A DNA stretch of 64,000 nt from Candidatus Melainabacteria bacterium (GTDB lineage: Bacteria; Cyanobacteriota; Vampirovibrionia; Obscuribacterales; Obscuribacteraceae), in contig CP064963.1 of NCBI GenBank assembly GCA_016699165.1, positions 1,736,001 to 1,800,000 of the forward strand. The letters run 5' to 3'. Position numbers and translations under genes: made by a program. Below the pieces are notes generated by a model, which saw only the letters and a program-made list of their open reading frames with translations, was not told the DNA's origin and ran no database searches. This document shows, piece by piece, positions 1 through 8,969 of this stretch. Positions within the stretch are counted from its first letter, which is position 1; each line of letters starts with the position of its first letter.

Positions 1-3000
1 GATGAGACTTTTCGCAACTTCGTCAAAGGAGTTTTCGGAGATACCAATGAGCGCAAGGTTCAGCGGTTGCAAAGCTATGTTACCAAAACAAACTCATTCG
101 AAGATCAGATGTCCAAACTGTCCGACGACGAGCTTCGCGGCAAAACGGCTGAATTCAAGAAAAGAATCGACGACGCTCTAAAAAACGTTCCTGACACAAG
201 ACTGATTCCAGAAGACGTGCCCAAAATGCCCGGTCAACTGCGCACTCAAAAAGACAAAGTGCTTGGCGAAGTCTTAGAAGAATTACTGCCTGAAGCATTC
301 GCCACTGTGCGCGAAGCCGGAAAACGCGTGTTGAACATGCGCCATTTCGACGTTCAGATTTTGGGTGGTGCGGCATTGCACTTCAACAAAATTGCTGAGA
401 TGCGCACTGGTGAAGGTAAAACGCTGGTCGCCACTTTGCCTGTTTACTTAAACGCTTTGGCTGGACGCGGCGCTCACGTAGTTACGGTCAACGACTACCT
501 GGCTCGTCGTGACGCTGAGTGGATGGGTCAGCTTTATAAATTTTTAGGACTTACGGTGGGACTGGTTTATTCACACCAACCCGATTGGGAAAAGTCCGAA
601 GCTTACAGATGCGATATCACATATGGTACCAACCACGAATATGGTTTTGACTATCTTCGCGACAACATGCGCACAGATATCAACGACCTTGTGCAACGTC
701 CTTATTTCTTTGGCATCGTGGACGAAGTCGATAACATCTTAATCGACGAAGCCAGAACTCCACTTATCATCTCGGGTGCACCAGCTGAATCATTCACCGA
801 AGTCTATAAGAAAATGGCACAGATAGCGCCTCTTCTTGAGCGCGCTGCCGATAAAGAAGCAGAAGATGCAGATTATTGGGTAGACGAAAAACAAAAATCT
901 GTTCTTATTACAGAGCGCGGTGTAATCAACGCCGAGAAATTGCTTGGTGTCAAAGACCTGTTCGACATGCACTTCAACCTCCACCACCATTTGGTGCAGT
1001 CGCTCAAAGCAAAAGAATTATTCAAACTAGATTCTGAATACGTTATTCGTCCAAACGAAGACGGCGTGCCAGAAATCACCATCGTAGACGAATTCACCGG
1101 TCGTATGATGGTTGGTCGTCGCTGGTCAGAAGGTCTGCACCAGGCGGTTGAAGCCAAAGAAAACGTGCCGATTCAAGAAGAGACGATGACTTTTGCGTCA
1201 ATCACTTATCAAAATCTATTTCGTTTATATCCCAAGCTTGCCGGTATGACCGGTACAGCGATGACCGAAGCGCCTGAGTTTCAAAAAATCTACAACTTAG
1301 AAGTTATTGCCATTCCCACAAATCGCAACGCTCAGCGTATCGACAATGCCGACATCATCTACAAAACAGAGATGCAAAAATATTATTCTGTTGTAGAAGA
1401 AATCATTGATATGCACTTATTGGGACGTCCTGTCCTTGTAGGTACAGTCAGTATCGAGCGCTCAGAGTTATTGAGTGAGCTTTTGTCCAAGCCACAACGT
1501 ATGAATGAATACTTGCTGCGCAAGATTCACAAAATGGCAGACTATATCAAAAAACATAATATTGATTCGCAGCCAATTAAAGAACTAAAAAAAATAATGG
1601 AGCGTCCAGGCGCTATTGAAGCCGAAAAGCTCGATGAAGTTGTTCGTCAAATAGATCGCGAACACGGCAAAAAACATGCTGAATTAATTGAGCGTTTGTT
1701 TTCTATCAACTCGACTGCGCGCGCTATTTCAGCCATTCGCAATGGCATTCCACATAATGTTCTTAACGCCAAGCACCACGAAAGAGAAGCTTCAATCGTT
1801 GCTCAGGCTGGACGAAAAGGTGCAGTGACAGTTGCCACCAACATGGCTGGTCGCGGTACAGACATTTTGCTTGGTGGTAACGCCGAGTTTCTTGCCAAAG
1901 AACAAATCAAAAAAGATTACGAAAAAGAGCATGGCAAAGACGCAGAGCCCATCGACTTTGAAGAGCCCGAGTATCAAGCCATGCTTAAAGAGCTAACTAA
2001 AAAGCACAAAGTAACCACAGACAAAGAACACGACGAAGTGGTGAGTATTGGTGGTTTGCACATTCTAGGCACAGAGCGCCACGAATCACGCCGTATCGAC
2101 AACCAGCTTAGAGGTCGTGCAGGACGACAAGGTGACCCTGGTTCTGCTCGTTTCTTCCTTTCGCTAGAAGACCAGCTCATGCGCATCTTCGGTGGTGAGA
2201 AAATCGCTGCCCTGATGGACATGATGGGTGCTGATGAAGAAATGCCTATCGAACACAAGATGGTTACACGCTCTATTCAAAACGCTCAGAAGAAAGTTGA
2301 ATCGCACAACTTCGACATAAGAAAACACGTTTTGCAATATGACGACGTTTTAAATACTCAGCGCGAAGTGATTTATCGCGAGCGCCGCCGCGTTCTCGAA
2401 AACACAGACCTCAAGAAAAATATCAAAGATATGATTTCAGAGCACGTCGAACTAGTGCTTGAAGCTTATATCGAGCCAGATGCACCGTCCGATGTCTGGA
2501 TGGAAGAAGGCTTGCCTGAAATGATCGCCGTTTTGGAAGCAGACATTCCTCAAATAAATGAGCGTCCAGTTAAATTAACGGCCGAGAATTTGGCTGGTAA
2601 TTCGTATGACGATCTAAAACACAAATTCATCGAAATAGCGCACGAAGCCTACGAAATCAGAGAGCAAGAACTTGGAGCAGAAGTCTTGCGCAACATGGAG
2701 CGTCAGATTCTATTGCGTACCATCGACACTAAATGGGTCGACTATCTGCATAACATTGACCTGTTGCGTGACGGTGTAAACCTTCGCAGTTACGGTCAGA
2801 AAGACCCTCTGCAAGAATATAAACGCGAAGCATTCGACATGTTCACCATGCTTTTGCGTCATATTCAACACGAAGCTATTCAGCTTATTTTCCGTGCCCA
2901 ACCAGTGGTTGTGCCGCCTGGCATGAACATCGAAGACATGGAAGGAATGGAAGGCTTAGACCTTCAAAGCTTGACCGAGCACTTGCCGCCTGAGCTTCGC

Positions 3001-3192
3001 GATGCACTGGCACTTCATGGTATCACTCTAGAAGACACTGATGAAGAAGAATCTGATGATGAAGACTCAGATAATTCTGATGAATCTGAAGAAGAAGATG
3101 ATGATGATGATAAAGAGTCTGAAGTTGAAGACGATAAAAAAAAAATTGAGCACACTGCCGTTCTGAGCAAAGATGAAGCTACTCGCATTTGA
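1..3192 (+). CDS. secA: Preprotein translocase subunit SecA (5' end outside window)
   Basis: ATPase motor that drives unfolded preproteins through SecYEG at the cytoplasmic membrane. The frame is open from base 1, and the residues encoded there (FVKGVFGDTNERKVQRL) match the family's N-terminus, so the TTG at 67 is not the start and the true start lies just left of the window. Visible motifs: Walker A region MRTGEGKT (400-423), DEVDNILIDEARTP of NBD1 (from 721), and TNMAGRGTDI of NBD2 (about 1840). Two oddities. About 84 residues (about 1492-1743) are inserted in NBD2 between SELLSELLSK and GIPHNVLNAKHH, which are nearly adjacent in E. coli SecA. The C-terminus is a Glu/Asp/Ser tail (about 3037-3150) with no CxCxSGxKxKxC(H/C) zinc motif. 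The stop overlaps tsaB by 20 nt. Identity is certain; the role of the insert is unknown. Confidence 0.97.
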   Translation, partial: DETFRNFVKGVFGDTNERKVQRLQSYVTKTNSFEDQMSKLSDDELRGKTAEFKKRIDDALKNVPDTRLIPEDVPKMPGQLRTQKDKVLGEVLEELLPEAFATVREAGKRVLNMRHFDVQILGGAALHFNKIAEMRTGEGKTLVATLPVYLNALAGRGAHVVTVNDYLARRDAEWMGQLYKFLGLTVGLVYSHQPDWEKSEAYRCDITYGTNHEYGFDYLRDNMRTDINDLVQRPYFFGIVDEVDNILIDEARTPLIISGAPAESFTEVYKKMAQIAPLLERAADKEAEDADYWVDEKQKSVLITERGVINAEKLLGVKDLFDMHFNLHHHLVQSLKAKELFKLDSEYVIRPNEDGVPEITIVDEFTGRMMVGRRWSEGLHQAVEAKENVPIQEETMTFASITYQNLFRLYPKLAGMTGTAMTEAPEFQKIYNLEVIAIPTNRNAQRIDNADIIYKTEMQKYYSVVEEIIDMHLLGRPVLVGTVSIERSELLSELLSKPQRMNEYLLRKIHKMADYIKKHNIDSQPIKELKKIMERPGAIEAEKLDEVVRQIDREHGKKHAELIERLFSINSTARAISAIRNGIPHNVLNAKHHEREASIVAQAGRKGAVTVATNMAGRGTDILLGGNAEFLAKEQIKKDYEKEHGKDAEPIDFEEPEYQAMLKELTKKHKVTTDKEHDEVVSIGGLHILGTERHESRRIDNQLRGRAGRQGDPGSARFFLSLEDQLMRIFGGEKIAALMDMMGADEEMPIEHKMVTRSIQNAQKKVESHNFDIRKHVLQYDDVLNTQREVIYRERRRVLENTDLKKNIKDMISEHVELVLEAYIEPDAPSDVWMEEGLPEMIAVLEADIPQINERPVKLTAENLAGNSYDDLKHKFIEIAHEAYEIREQELGAEVLRNMERQILLRTIDTKWVDYLHNIDLLRDGVNLRSYGQKDPLQEYKREAFDMFTMLLRHIQHEAIQLIFRAQPVVVPPGMNIEDMEGMEGLDLQSLTEHLPPELRDALALHGITLEDTDEEESDDEDSDNSDESEEEDDDDDKESEVEDDKKKIEHTAVLSKDEATRI

Positions 3193-3856
3193 TACAAGCT
3201 GTGCGACAGTATCTCTAGCCTTAGCCGAAGATGGCGCAATCAAAGCCCAAAAGCTCATTGCACCAGGTGAAGGCAACAGGCAAGAGTCAATCACGCTTTT
3301 AATACCTGGTGTTGAAGAGTTGACCAAATCTCTTGGTTGGCAGCCAAAAGACTTAGACCTGGTCGTGGTCGGTGTGGGACCTGGTAGTTTCACCGGTCTT
3401 CGCATCGGTGTGGTGACAGCTCGAAGCATGGCTCAAGCACTGGAAATTGGACTCTTTAGTCTGAGTACGTTTGATTGTTTAGAAAGTCTAATAGACGAGC
3501 CATCGGGATTCATACTCGATGGAGGTCGGGGACATTATTTCGTTTCTGCCAAAGAAATAGAACCGTGTGTCATGAGCGAAACCCAACTAAGCGAGACTAT
3601 TTTAGAAAACGAAAATTTGATCTGGCACCATTTCAAATCGGATAATGCAATCACAAATTCAAGAGCCAAGCCATTGCCCGAAATCGAAAATATGGCAGCA
3701 TGCCTTGCTTCCATAGCATTTAAAAATCTTGAAATTCAAAACAAAACTCGTTTGGAATTAAAAACACAATTTCCATATAAAAGCGTAAGACCTCTTTATT
3801 TGCGCGAAGCGTCAGTCACTTTGAAAAAGAATCCTGCACATGCGCGAAAAAACTGA
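3173..3856 (+). CDS. tsaB: tRNA threonylcarbamoyladenosine biosynthesis protein TsaB
   Basis: TsaB is the ASKHA-fold partner of TsaD in making the t6A modification at position 37 of ANN-decoding tRNAs; it stabilises the TsaBDE complex and is not itself catalytic. The N-terminus MKLLAFDTSCATVSLAL is the usual phosphate-1 strand (consensus ILaiDTS). The hallmark VGPGSFTGLRIGV lies at about residues 67-79. Length is 227 aa, normal for the family. The ATG lies inside the end of secA (20-nt overlap) and the stop overlaps rimI by 17 nt, so the three are almost certainly co-transcribed and translationally coupled. The tsaB-rimI pairing is a classic bacterial arrangement and supports both calls. Confidence 0.93.
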   Translation: MKLLAFDTSCATVSLALAEDGAIKAQKLIAPGEGNRQESITLLIPGVEELTKSLGWQPKDLDLVVVGVGPGSFTGLRIGVVTARSMAQALEIGLFSLSTFDCLESLIDEPSGFILDGGRGHYFVSAKEIEPCVMSETQLSETILENENLIWHHFKSDNAITNSRAKPLPEIENMAACLASIAFKNLEIQNKTRLELKTQFPYKSVRPLYLREASVTLKKNPAHARKN

Positions 3857-4370
3857 TACCGTAACCATTCGAGAGCTAGACGAAAACGACGCGTTTGCAA
3901 TAATGCAAATCGAGCCGTCAATCTATGGTGACCATCACTGGTCCAAACAAACATTCGTCAATGAATTAACTAACGAAAAAAGTTTCTACTTTGGTGCATT
4001 CGACAAAGAGAGTCAAGTCTTGCTTGCATACACAGGCTTCTGGCTGATAGTTGGAGAGGCGCACATCACCACGCTTGCAGTTCATCCAGATCACAGACGC
4101 AAGAGCATTGGCGAGCGTTTACTAATTAACACTATTATCAAAGCTCGAGAACTTGGTGCAGAATGGCTCACGCTCGAAGTGCGCGAATCAAACGAAGCAG
4201 CAAAAGGTCTTTATTTCAAATACGGTTTTTCTGCTTTAGGTCTGCGCAAACGCTACTACCAGGACAACGGCGAAAACGCTCTCGTACTGTGGACAGACAA
4301 AATATCGGAAGAATCATTCCAGAATATTTTTAACGCCCGTGTGGCTGAGCTGGGTCTTGAACCTGTCTAG
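3840..4370 (+). CDS. rimI: Ribosomal-protein-alanine N-acetyltransferase RimI (GNAT family)
   Basis: GNAT acetyltransferase, 176 aa, expected to acetylate the N-terminal alanine of ribosomal protein S18 with acetyl-CoA. The N-terminus (TIRELDENDAFAIMQIEPSIYGDHHWSK) has the RimI-type start. Motif A (TTLAVHPDHRRKSIGERLL) carries the R/Q-x-x-G-x-G/A-like acetyl-CoA loop, here RRKSIGE, with Ser-Ile in place of the usual Gly-x-Gly centre. Motif B (LTLEVRESNEAAKGLYFKYGF) follows. It overlaps tsaB by 17 nt. The 3' end overlaps the convergent bioY-like gene by 41 nt. A generic GNAT role is the alternative, but the tsaB context favours RimI. Confidence 0.85.
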   Translation: MREKTDTVTIRELDENDAFAIMQIEPSIYGDHHWSKQTFVNELTNEKSFYFGAFDKESQVLLAYTGFWLIVGEAHITTLAVHPDHRRKSIGERLLINTIIKARELGAEWLTLEVRESNEAAKGLYFKYGFSALGLRKRYYQDNGENALVLWTDKISEESFQNIFNARVAELGLEPV

Positions 4371-5271
4371 AAGCCGCGCTTGTAATTGGTGTCACAGTCA
4401 ATGATGTGATTGACACAGGTCTTGAGCGCGATGACAAATTAGGTCTTGGTCCATCAATCACTGGCATATCATCAAGCTCTTTGATTGAGTCGCGCACACC
4501 ACCTTTGCGTGAATTCACTTCGGTCGTGAGCAGAGTGGTGTTGAGCCAGCGGAAAGGGAAACCAATTCCCACAAAAACAATGGAGAACACAACGTCGTAA
4601 GGCAAACTGTACCAGGACAAGTTTCGAATATATTCGAATATCCAGGGCTGCCACGGCAACAATTCTTTCGAGCCTTCTACCAGATAAATGCTCAAGTAGG
4701 CAGCAAACAAATAACCGATGCCAGTTAAATGCATGACGAATAGCGATGAAACGATAGCGAGCACTTGCGACATCGAGGTGCGTCTGTTGGCCGTAATCAT
4801 GCCCGAAAGCCACGACGCCAGAACAAAGCCCATGAGATAACCAAATCCAGGCTCTTTGTAATAACCCAGTCCGCCGCCAGCAGAAAGGGGAAAGACTCCC
4901 AGGTATGGTCCTAAAAATCCCAGGACCAAAAACATGACCGATGCCACAAGGGCGATAACTGGTCCGCACACATAACCTAGAAAAACGGCTGTGGGAGCCA
5001 GGAAACTATAGGCGGAATAGCGCACCATCCCTGGTTCGCGGTCAACTCCATCCCAGATGTGTTTCACTTCATGCGCCCAATTTTCGGGCAACATAGAAAA
5101 TGCCTGGCAGGAGAGCGACTGTAAATAATTGGCAATATTATCCTGAGTAGCAGTCGGAAGCTCTACCGTTACAAAAGCAGCAAGAAACAACAACTGTATC
5201 CCGGTTAGAATAAGCACAGCTTGCCCCAGCAGGGACTTTCTCTTCTTATTTTTGAAAATGTTCTCTGTCAC
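4330..5271 (-). CDS. bioY: BioY-family membrane protein (biotin ECF transporter S component)
   Basis: Multi-spanning membrane protein, 313 aa, recognised by the BioY signature region around residues 95-165: GYVCGPVIALVASVMFLVLG, then GVFPLSAGGGLGYYKEPGFG, then YLMGFVLASWLSGMI, matching the family pattern in which a small-residue loop precedes a GYLxGF helix. BioY binds biotin in the membrane and pairs with an ECF module; no EcfA or EcfT gene is nearby. Unlike a typical ~190-aa BioY it has an ~85-residue N-terminal extension with its own hydrophobic helix, and a ~55-residue Ser/Pro/Arg-rich cytoplasmic tail. GTG start. It is convergent with rimI (41-nt overlap). Substrate is inferred from family. 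A biotin ligase gene occurs at 52667-53482. Confidence 0.75.
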   Translation of the reverse strand: MTENIFKNKKRKSLLGQAVLILTGIQLLFLAAFVTVELPTATQDNIANYLQSLSCQAFSMLPENWAHEVKHIWDGVDREPGMVRYSAYSFLAPTAVFLGYVCGPVIALVASVMFLVLGFLGPYLGVFPLSAGGGLGYYKEPGFGYLMGFVLASWLSGMITANRRTSMSQVLAIVSSLFVMHLTGIGYLFAAYLSIYLVEGSKELLPWQPWIFEYIRNLSWYSLPYDVVFSIVFVGIGFPFRWLNTTLLTTEVNSRKGGVRDSIKELDDMPVIDGPRPNLSSRSRPVSITSLTVTPITSAASRQVQDPAQPHGR

Positions 5272-5416
5272 GCGCTGTTCTTCAACCGCCAGAAAGGCTC
5301 AGATCTCATATGATTATGCTTCTTTTTTATAATCAGGAGAATAGCTTGTCAAAAGAATTACTTCTAAATAATTTTTCTGATAGATTTTTCATCTACTAAC
5401 GATACCGACTAGATAT

Positions 5417-6403
5417 ATGGAATCCCGCATCGAAAACGAGTTAGACAAAGCAAAGCTTGAAAGCAAGCTCAAAATTGTGCTGGCTTACATCGCCTGCTCA
5501 CTGATATGGGGAACGACCTGGTACGCAATTCGAGTCTGCATCGCTTTTGGTGGCTACAGCATTTATCCTGCCATTGCGCTTCGCTACACGCTTTCAGAAA
5601 TAATTCTGGCGTTCTGCCTAGCCTGGCTCATTCTTCGAAAGAAAACAGACAAAGCTCTGCTCATCAATAAAGAAACGCCCTGGATTCTGTTAACCGGTGC
5701 CATAGCCGGTTTTGGCGTAGGTCTTTTGTACACAGCCGAAAAAGTGATACCAGGCGGACTGGCTGCAGTGGTATCATCCACCGCACCGATTATCGCTGTA
5801 TTTCTCGCTTCTGGCTCCAAAGTCGAAAATCTGTCAGTCAAAACACTGGCTGGCTCTATTATTTCTCTAATTGGCATTGTGCTCGTTTTTCACGACCGCA
5901 TGAACGTCTCGCCCGAACACGCAGGTGCCGTCGGCTTGCTTGTGGCAAACTCATTTTTGAACGCGACATCCAATGTGCTGATGAAAAAACACATAAGCAA
6001 GACAGATGCTTACGCGCGCAATTTCTTTTTCTTTCTATCCGCGGCAATTCTAGTCTGGGGCATGGCTTGGATTGTCGGTCCCTGCACAATTCCATCACAC
6101 CCATTTGAAGGTGCTGCTCTGGCGCCCACAATCGCCCTAATACATCTGACTATTCCAGGAACGCTTATTGCTTTTACGCTTTTCTTTTATTTGCTCAAAA
6201 ACACAAGCTTGTCCAAAGCAATGACGCTCGGCTTCGTCACACCAGTGATTGCGCTGGTTGTGGATGCTTTCTTTGAAAAACAAGCAATCATGAATTTGAA
6301 CATGTACCTGGGCGTGGCATGTGTTTTGATGGGCGTGGGACTGAATATATTTTTGCCATCTGTAAAATCAGTGAATAGATCTAAGGTCAGTTCTGACTCT
6401 TAA
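5417..6403 (+). CDS. DMT superfamily (EamA) transporter
   Basis: Integral membrane protein, 328 aa, with about ten hydrophobic helices arranged as two EamA repeats. The first begins YIACSLIWGTTWYAIRVCI, the characteristic W-G-x-x-[FW] entry, and the second starts near residue 170 (GAVGLLVANSFLNATSNVLMKK). These proteins export small metabolites or amino acids; the substrate cannot be told from sequence. It is divergent from the bioY-like gene. The 3' end overlaps the convergent lipoprotein gene by 17 nt. No clear Shine-Dalgarno sequence precedes the ATG. Confidence 0.88.
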   Translation: MESRIENELDKAKLESKLKIVLAYIACSLIWGTTWYAIRVCIAFGGYSIYPAIALRYTLSEIILAFCLAWLILRKKTDKALLINKETPWILLTGAIAGFGVGLLYTAEKVIPGGLAAVVSSTAPIIAVFLASGSKVENLSVKTLAGSIISLIGIVLVFHDRMNVSPEHAGAVGLLVANSFLNATSNVLMKKHISKTDAYARNFFFFLSAAILVWGMAWIVGPCTIPSHPFEGAALAPTIALIHLTIPGTLIAFTLFFYLLKNTSLSKAMTLGFVTPVIALVVDAFFEKQAIMNLNMYLGVACVLMGVGLNIFLPSVKSVNRSKVSSDS

Positions 6404-6878
6404 TCAGATCTATGTTGTCGTCATTAACGATAAGTCCATGAATTTTCATTGTCAGTTTTCCGGTCTTAGGGTCTGCATGCGGTTGTTCGGCTTCTAAATG
6501 CTCTACCAGAAATTTGAATTTTGGAACCTTCCCTTTCTCCTTGATGCTGGAAAACATTTTCTGCTCAAATGCCTTGCTATCGAAACGCGAGTAGAATTCG
6601 CTGGGAATCACATAATCAATCTTGTTTTCATTGATATAGATATGCCATTGCGATCTGGCGGGATCGCCAATACTATTATTAAGTGTTCCTTCCAGAGTCG
6701 TATAGCGGGTATTGAACTCTTCCTCTTCTTTGGCATTTAGAGGTCGTGAATGCGGCCAGGCTAGTTTAGGCGGACTGGATCCATTTGAGTCTGAATCTTG
6801 TCTGCTCTGTCCGTTAGAACACGCACTGAGGTTAAGCGCTATCAGGCAGCCTGTAAAAATTGCAAGTGATCTGTACAT
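6387..6878 (-). CDS. Hypothetical lipoprotein
   Basis: Protein of 163 aa with a lipoprotein signal peptide: MYRSLAIFTGCLIALN followed by the lipobox LSAC (Cys at residue 20), then a Ser/Gln/Asp-rich linker. The mature part is soluble with mixed alpha/beta character (ARSQWHIYINENKIDYVIPSE) and no family I recognise. It is probably anchored to the membrane facing the periplasm. It is divergent from the phosphoesterase at 6927 and convergent with the DMT transporter. Function unknown. Confidence 0.75.
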   Translation of the reverse strand: MYRSLAIFTGCLIALNLSACSNGQSRQDSDSNGSSPPKLAWPHSRPLNAKEEEEFNTRYTTLEGTLNNSIGDPARSQWHIYINENKIDYVIPSEFYSRFDSKAFEQKMFSSIKEKGKVPKFKFLVEHLEAEQPHADPKTGKLTMKIHGLIVNDDNIDLIKSQN

Positions 6879-6926
6879 AAACGCTCCAGCTCCTAAAGCT
6901 ACTGGTGTAGTATATCAATCACAATC

Positions 6927-7829
6927 ATGCCTTCAATCAAAAAAATCCTTGGTCTATCACTTCTTGGCACCGCCGCAATTGGCGTCGGCAGTTATGTAAA
7001 AGCACGCAGAGAAGCTTTTCAATTTAAAAAAGAAGTGGTGCCTGTTGAAATCAAAACAAACGGCACTGGCGGCGGAAGCAAAGGCAAAACTCTTCGAATT
7101 CTGCACCTTTCTGATTTGCATGTCGCGCGCAACGAATCATCAAGCAAACTGTCATTCTTGCAAGAAATTACAGACGACGAATATGACCTGGTATTTCTGA
7201 CTGGTGACATTTTTGAACACGACGAATCTGTTTTGTATTCGCCTTATCTTTTGTCGCGCAAACCAAGACTTGGTGCCTATGCCATTTTGGGCAACCACGA
7301 CTATTACGAATATTCGATGAGTCGTCGTATTTTAGGACGCATTTTTAAAAACTGGCGCCACCCTGACGGTAAAAAAGTACGCAATTTAGACAGACTGGTA
7401 GACAGTCTAGACGGTTGCGGATACAAAGTCTTGCGCAACGAAGCAGTGCATTTGAATGACGATAAGGTTTCAATCATTGGAATAGAATTTCCCGGCGTAC
7501 CTAAAGACGAGCTGCTTAAAATCAGCGAGAAGTCAGACAAAGACCACTTAAAACTGGCTTTGTTCCACATTCCAAAAGAACTGCAATCGTTCTCTGATGC
7601 TGGCGTGCACATGGCTTTTGGTGGTCACACTCATGGCGGACAAGTGCGTTTGCCAGGGATTGGTGCTGTGATTACAGATTCTGATTTACCTCGCAAAAAC
7701 GCATGCGGACTGGTGAATCAAGGCGATACAGTTTTTCATATCTCGCGCGGACTCGGTGCAGACCCTCGCACCAATTTCAGGCTAAACTGCCCGCCGACCG
7801 CTTATGTCATCGAACTTTCAGTTACTTAA
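6927..7829 (+). CDS. Membrane-anchored metallophosphoesterase (YaeI-like)
   Basis: Calcineurin-like phosphoesterase, 300 aa, with an N-terminal hydrophobic segment (ILGLSLLGTAAIGVGSYV) that could anchor it. The five metal-binding motifs are visible in order: LHLSDLHV (DxH), LTGDIFEH (GDxxD-like), LGNHDYY (GNHD), a His in LALFHIP, and GGHTHGGQV (GHxH). This arrangement with HGGQV is typical of the YaeI/YkuE and LpxG-like branch, which cleaves phosphoester or pyrophosphate bonds of lipids at the membrane. The substrate is inferred only. It is divergent from the lipoprotein gene; 48 nt separate the starts. Confidence 0.87.
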   Translation: MPSIKKILGLSLLGTAAIGVGSYVKARREAFQFKKEVVPVEIKTNGTGGGSKGKTLRILHLSDLHVARNESSSKLSFLQEITDDEYDLVFLTGDIFEHDESVLYSPYLLSRKPRLGAYAILGNHDYYEYSMSRRILGRIFKNWRHPDGKKVRNLDRLVDSLDGCGYKVLRNEAVHLNDDKVSIIGIEFPGVPKDELLKISEKSDKDHLKLALFHIPKELQSFSDAGVHMAFGGHTHGGQVRLPGIGAVITDSDLPRKNACGLVNQGDTVFHISRGLGADPRTNFRLNCPPTAYVIELSVT

Positions 7830-7871
7830 TCGCTAAAATCTCACACAGATTCGAGACCTCTTTTTAATTCT

Positions 7872-7908
7872 GTCCGTAGGCCGGCCTCCGCAGGCCGGCC
7901 TGCGACAC
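7872..7908. repeat. REP-like GC-rich palindromic repeat, copy 1
   Basis: A 37-nt GC-rich element between two convergent gene ends in an otherwise AT-rich spacer. It holds two AGGCCGGCCT palindromes (7878-7887 and 7892-7901) separated by CCGC. Its reverse complement begins GTGTCGCAGGCCGGCCTGCGG, nearly identical to the start of the element at 59798-59828 (GTG, two swapped bases, then GCAGGCCGGCCTGCGG). Placement between convergent genes and folding potential are typical of REP-type elements. The spacer 7830-7949 holds nothing else I recognise. Confidence 0.7.
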
Positions 7909-7949
7909 TAACTTCAATAGACGCTTGCATTTGGTGTTAGATTTTTGGA

Positions 7950-8969
7950 CTATTTAACCGAAAATTCCACTTCGCCATTCGTGTCAGCAACAATTTGGTA
8001 TTGATCCAAGTATAGTTTGCACGCCTCATCGCCCTTTAAAAATGCATTCCAAAAAGCAAGACTCAGCGCTTTTGTGTAATCAGCATGCTCTTCGTTATCT
8101 GGTCCAGCACCGGCAAAGCGTTTGCCCACGATACCTCCAAAGCCGTGATAGCCACCATTTATGATGGCAAGATATTTGGATACTGTTTCACTGGTTTCAC
8201 TTAAATTAAAAGCATCCTTGCGCCAGACCCAGTCTTGCGTGTCGGAGACAACATCGTTTGTTCCAGTCAGACACATCATTGGACGCTCGAATTCACGCCA
8301 GGCATCGTCATCAAAAATAGCAACGTCTTCAAAACGCGCACCGCGACCTTGTGGTGACATGAGCAAAAAGGCTATGGCTCTGTCGTCTCTGAATTCGCGC
8401 GTATAGCCAATATTTTTATCACCGACTACAGTGCCACCAAGCAACAAAGCAGTGTGCGAACCAAAAGAATGTCCGCCGATGCCTAGATTTGATTTATCGA
8501 TCGAGACTTCTTGTGCATCAGCCAAAATAGTATCAATAGAATCAAGAACGAATTTCATGTCGCGTGGTCTTGTGCGCCACTTCTTAAAAGAAATATCCTG
8601 CCAGCGCGCATAGTCATCTTCGAGCTTGTCCAAACTCTTGCCAAATTGACTATTCGATTCGCTTGCAGCACCGCTTAAGCCGAGTCTGCGCTCTTTAATA
8701 AAATAACGTAAACTGTCTTCGTGCGTGGGCTGAATACAAACAAATCCATGCGAGACCCAATGTTTGATGAGCGGTCTATAACCCTCTTTGGAGCCGTATG
8801 CTCCATGAGAAAATAAAATCCAGGGAAGATTTTTCACCCCAGAATCTGGATAACTAATTGCTATTTCAAGGTCTTTGCCACGCGCCTCATCGTGCAATAC
8901 TTGCGAGATGGTGTGGACTGCATAAGGGCCTTCGCACGCTAAAGCTAGCTTATTTTTGTGATAGGTCAT
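7950..8969 (-). CDS. Alpha/beta hydrolase (PAF-acetylhydrolase / dienelactone hydrolase-like)
   Basis: Cytoplasmic hydrolase, 339 aa, with no signal peptide. The oxyanion region SYPDSGVKNLPWILFSHGAYG leads to the nucleophile elbow GIGGHSFGSHTA (G-H-S-F-G, Ser near residue 168). A late His-containing stretch (NGGYHGFGG) is likely to supply the catalytic His, and AIFDDDAWREFERPMMCLTGTNDVV holds an acidic candidate. The layout resembles predicted dienelactone hydrolases and PAF-AH-like esterases that cleave small ester bonds. It is translationally coupled to the upstream matrixin-like gene by an ATGA overlap (8966-8969). Substrate unknown. Confidence 0.82.
   Translation of the reverse strand: MTYHKNKLALACEGPYAVHTISQVLHDEARGKDLEIAISYPDSGVKNLPWILFSHGAYGSKEGYRPLIKHWVSHGFVCIQPTHEDSLRYFIKERRLGLSGAASESNSQFGKSLDKLEDDYARWQDISFKKWRTRPRDMKFVLDSIDTILADAQEVSIDKSNLGIGGHSFGSHTALLLGGTVVGDKNIGYTREFRDDRAIAFLLMSPQGRGARFEDVAIFDDDAWREFERPMMCLTGTNDVVSDTQDWVWRKDAFNLSETSETVSKYLAIINGGYHGFGGIVGKRFAGAGPDNEEHADYTKALSLAFWNAFLKGDEACKLYLDQYQIVADTNGEVEFSVK

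Noticed and set aside
67..69. TTG at 67 as the secA start
   Set aside because: Residues encoded upstream to base 1 match the conserved SecA N-terminus, so the gene is cut by the window edge.
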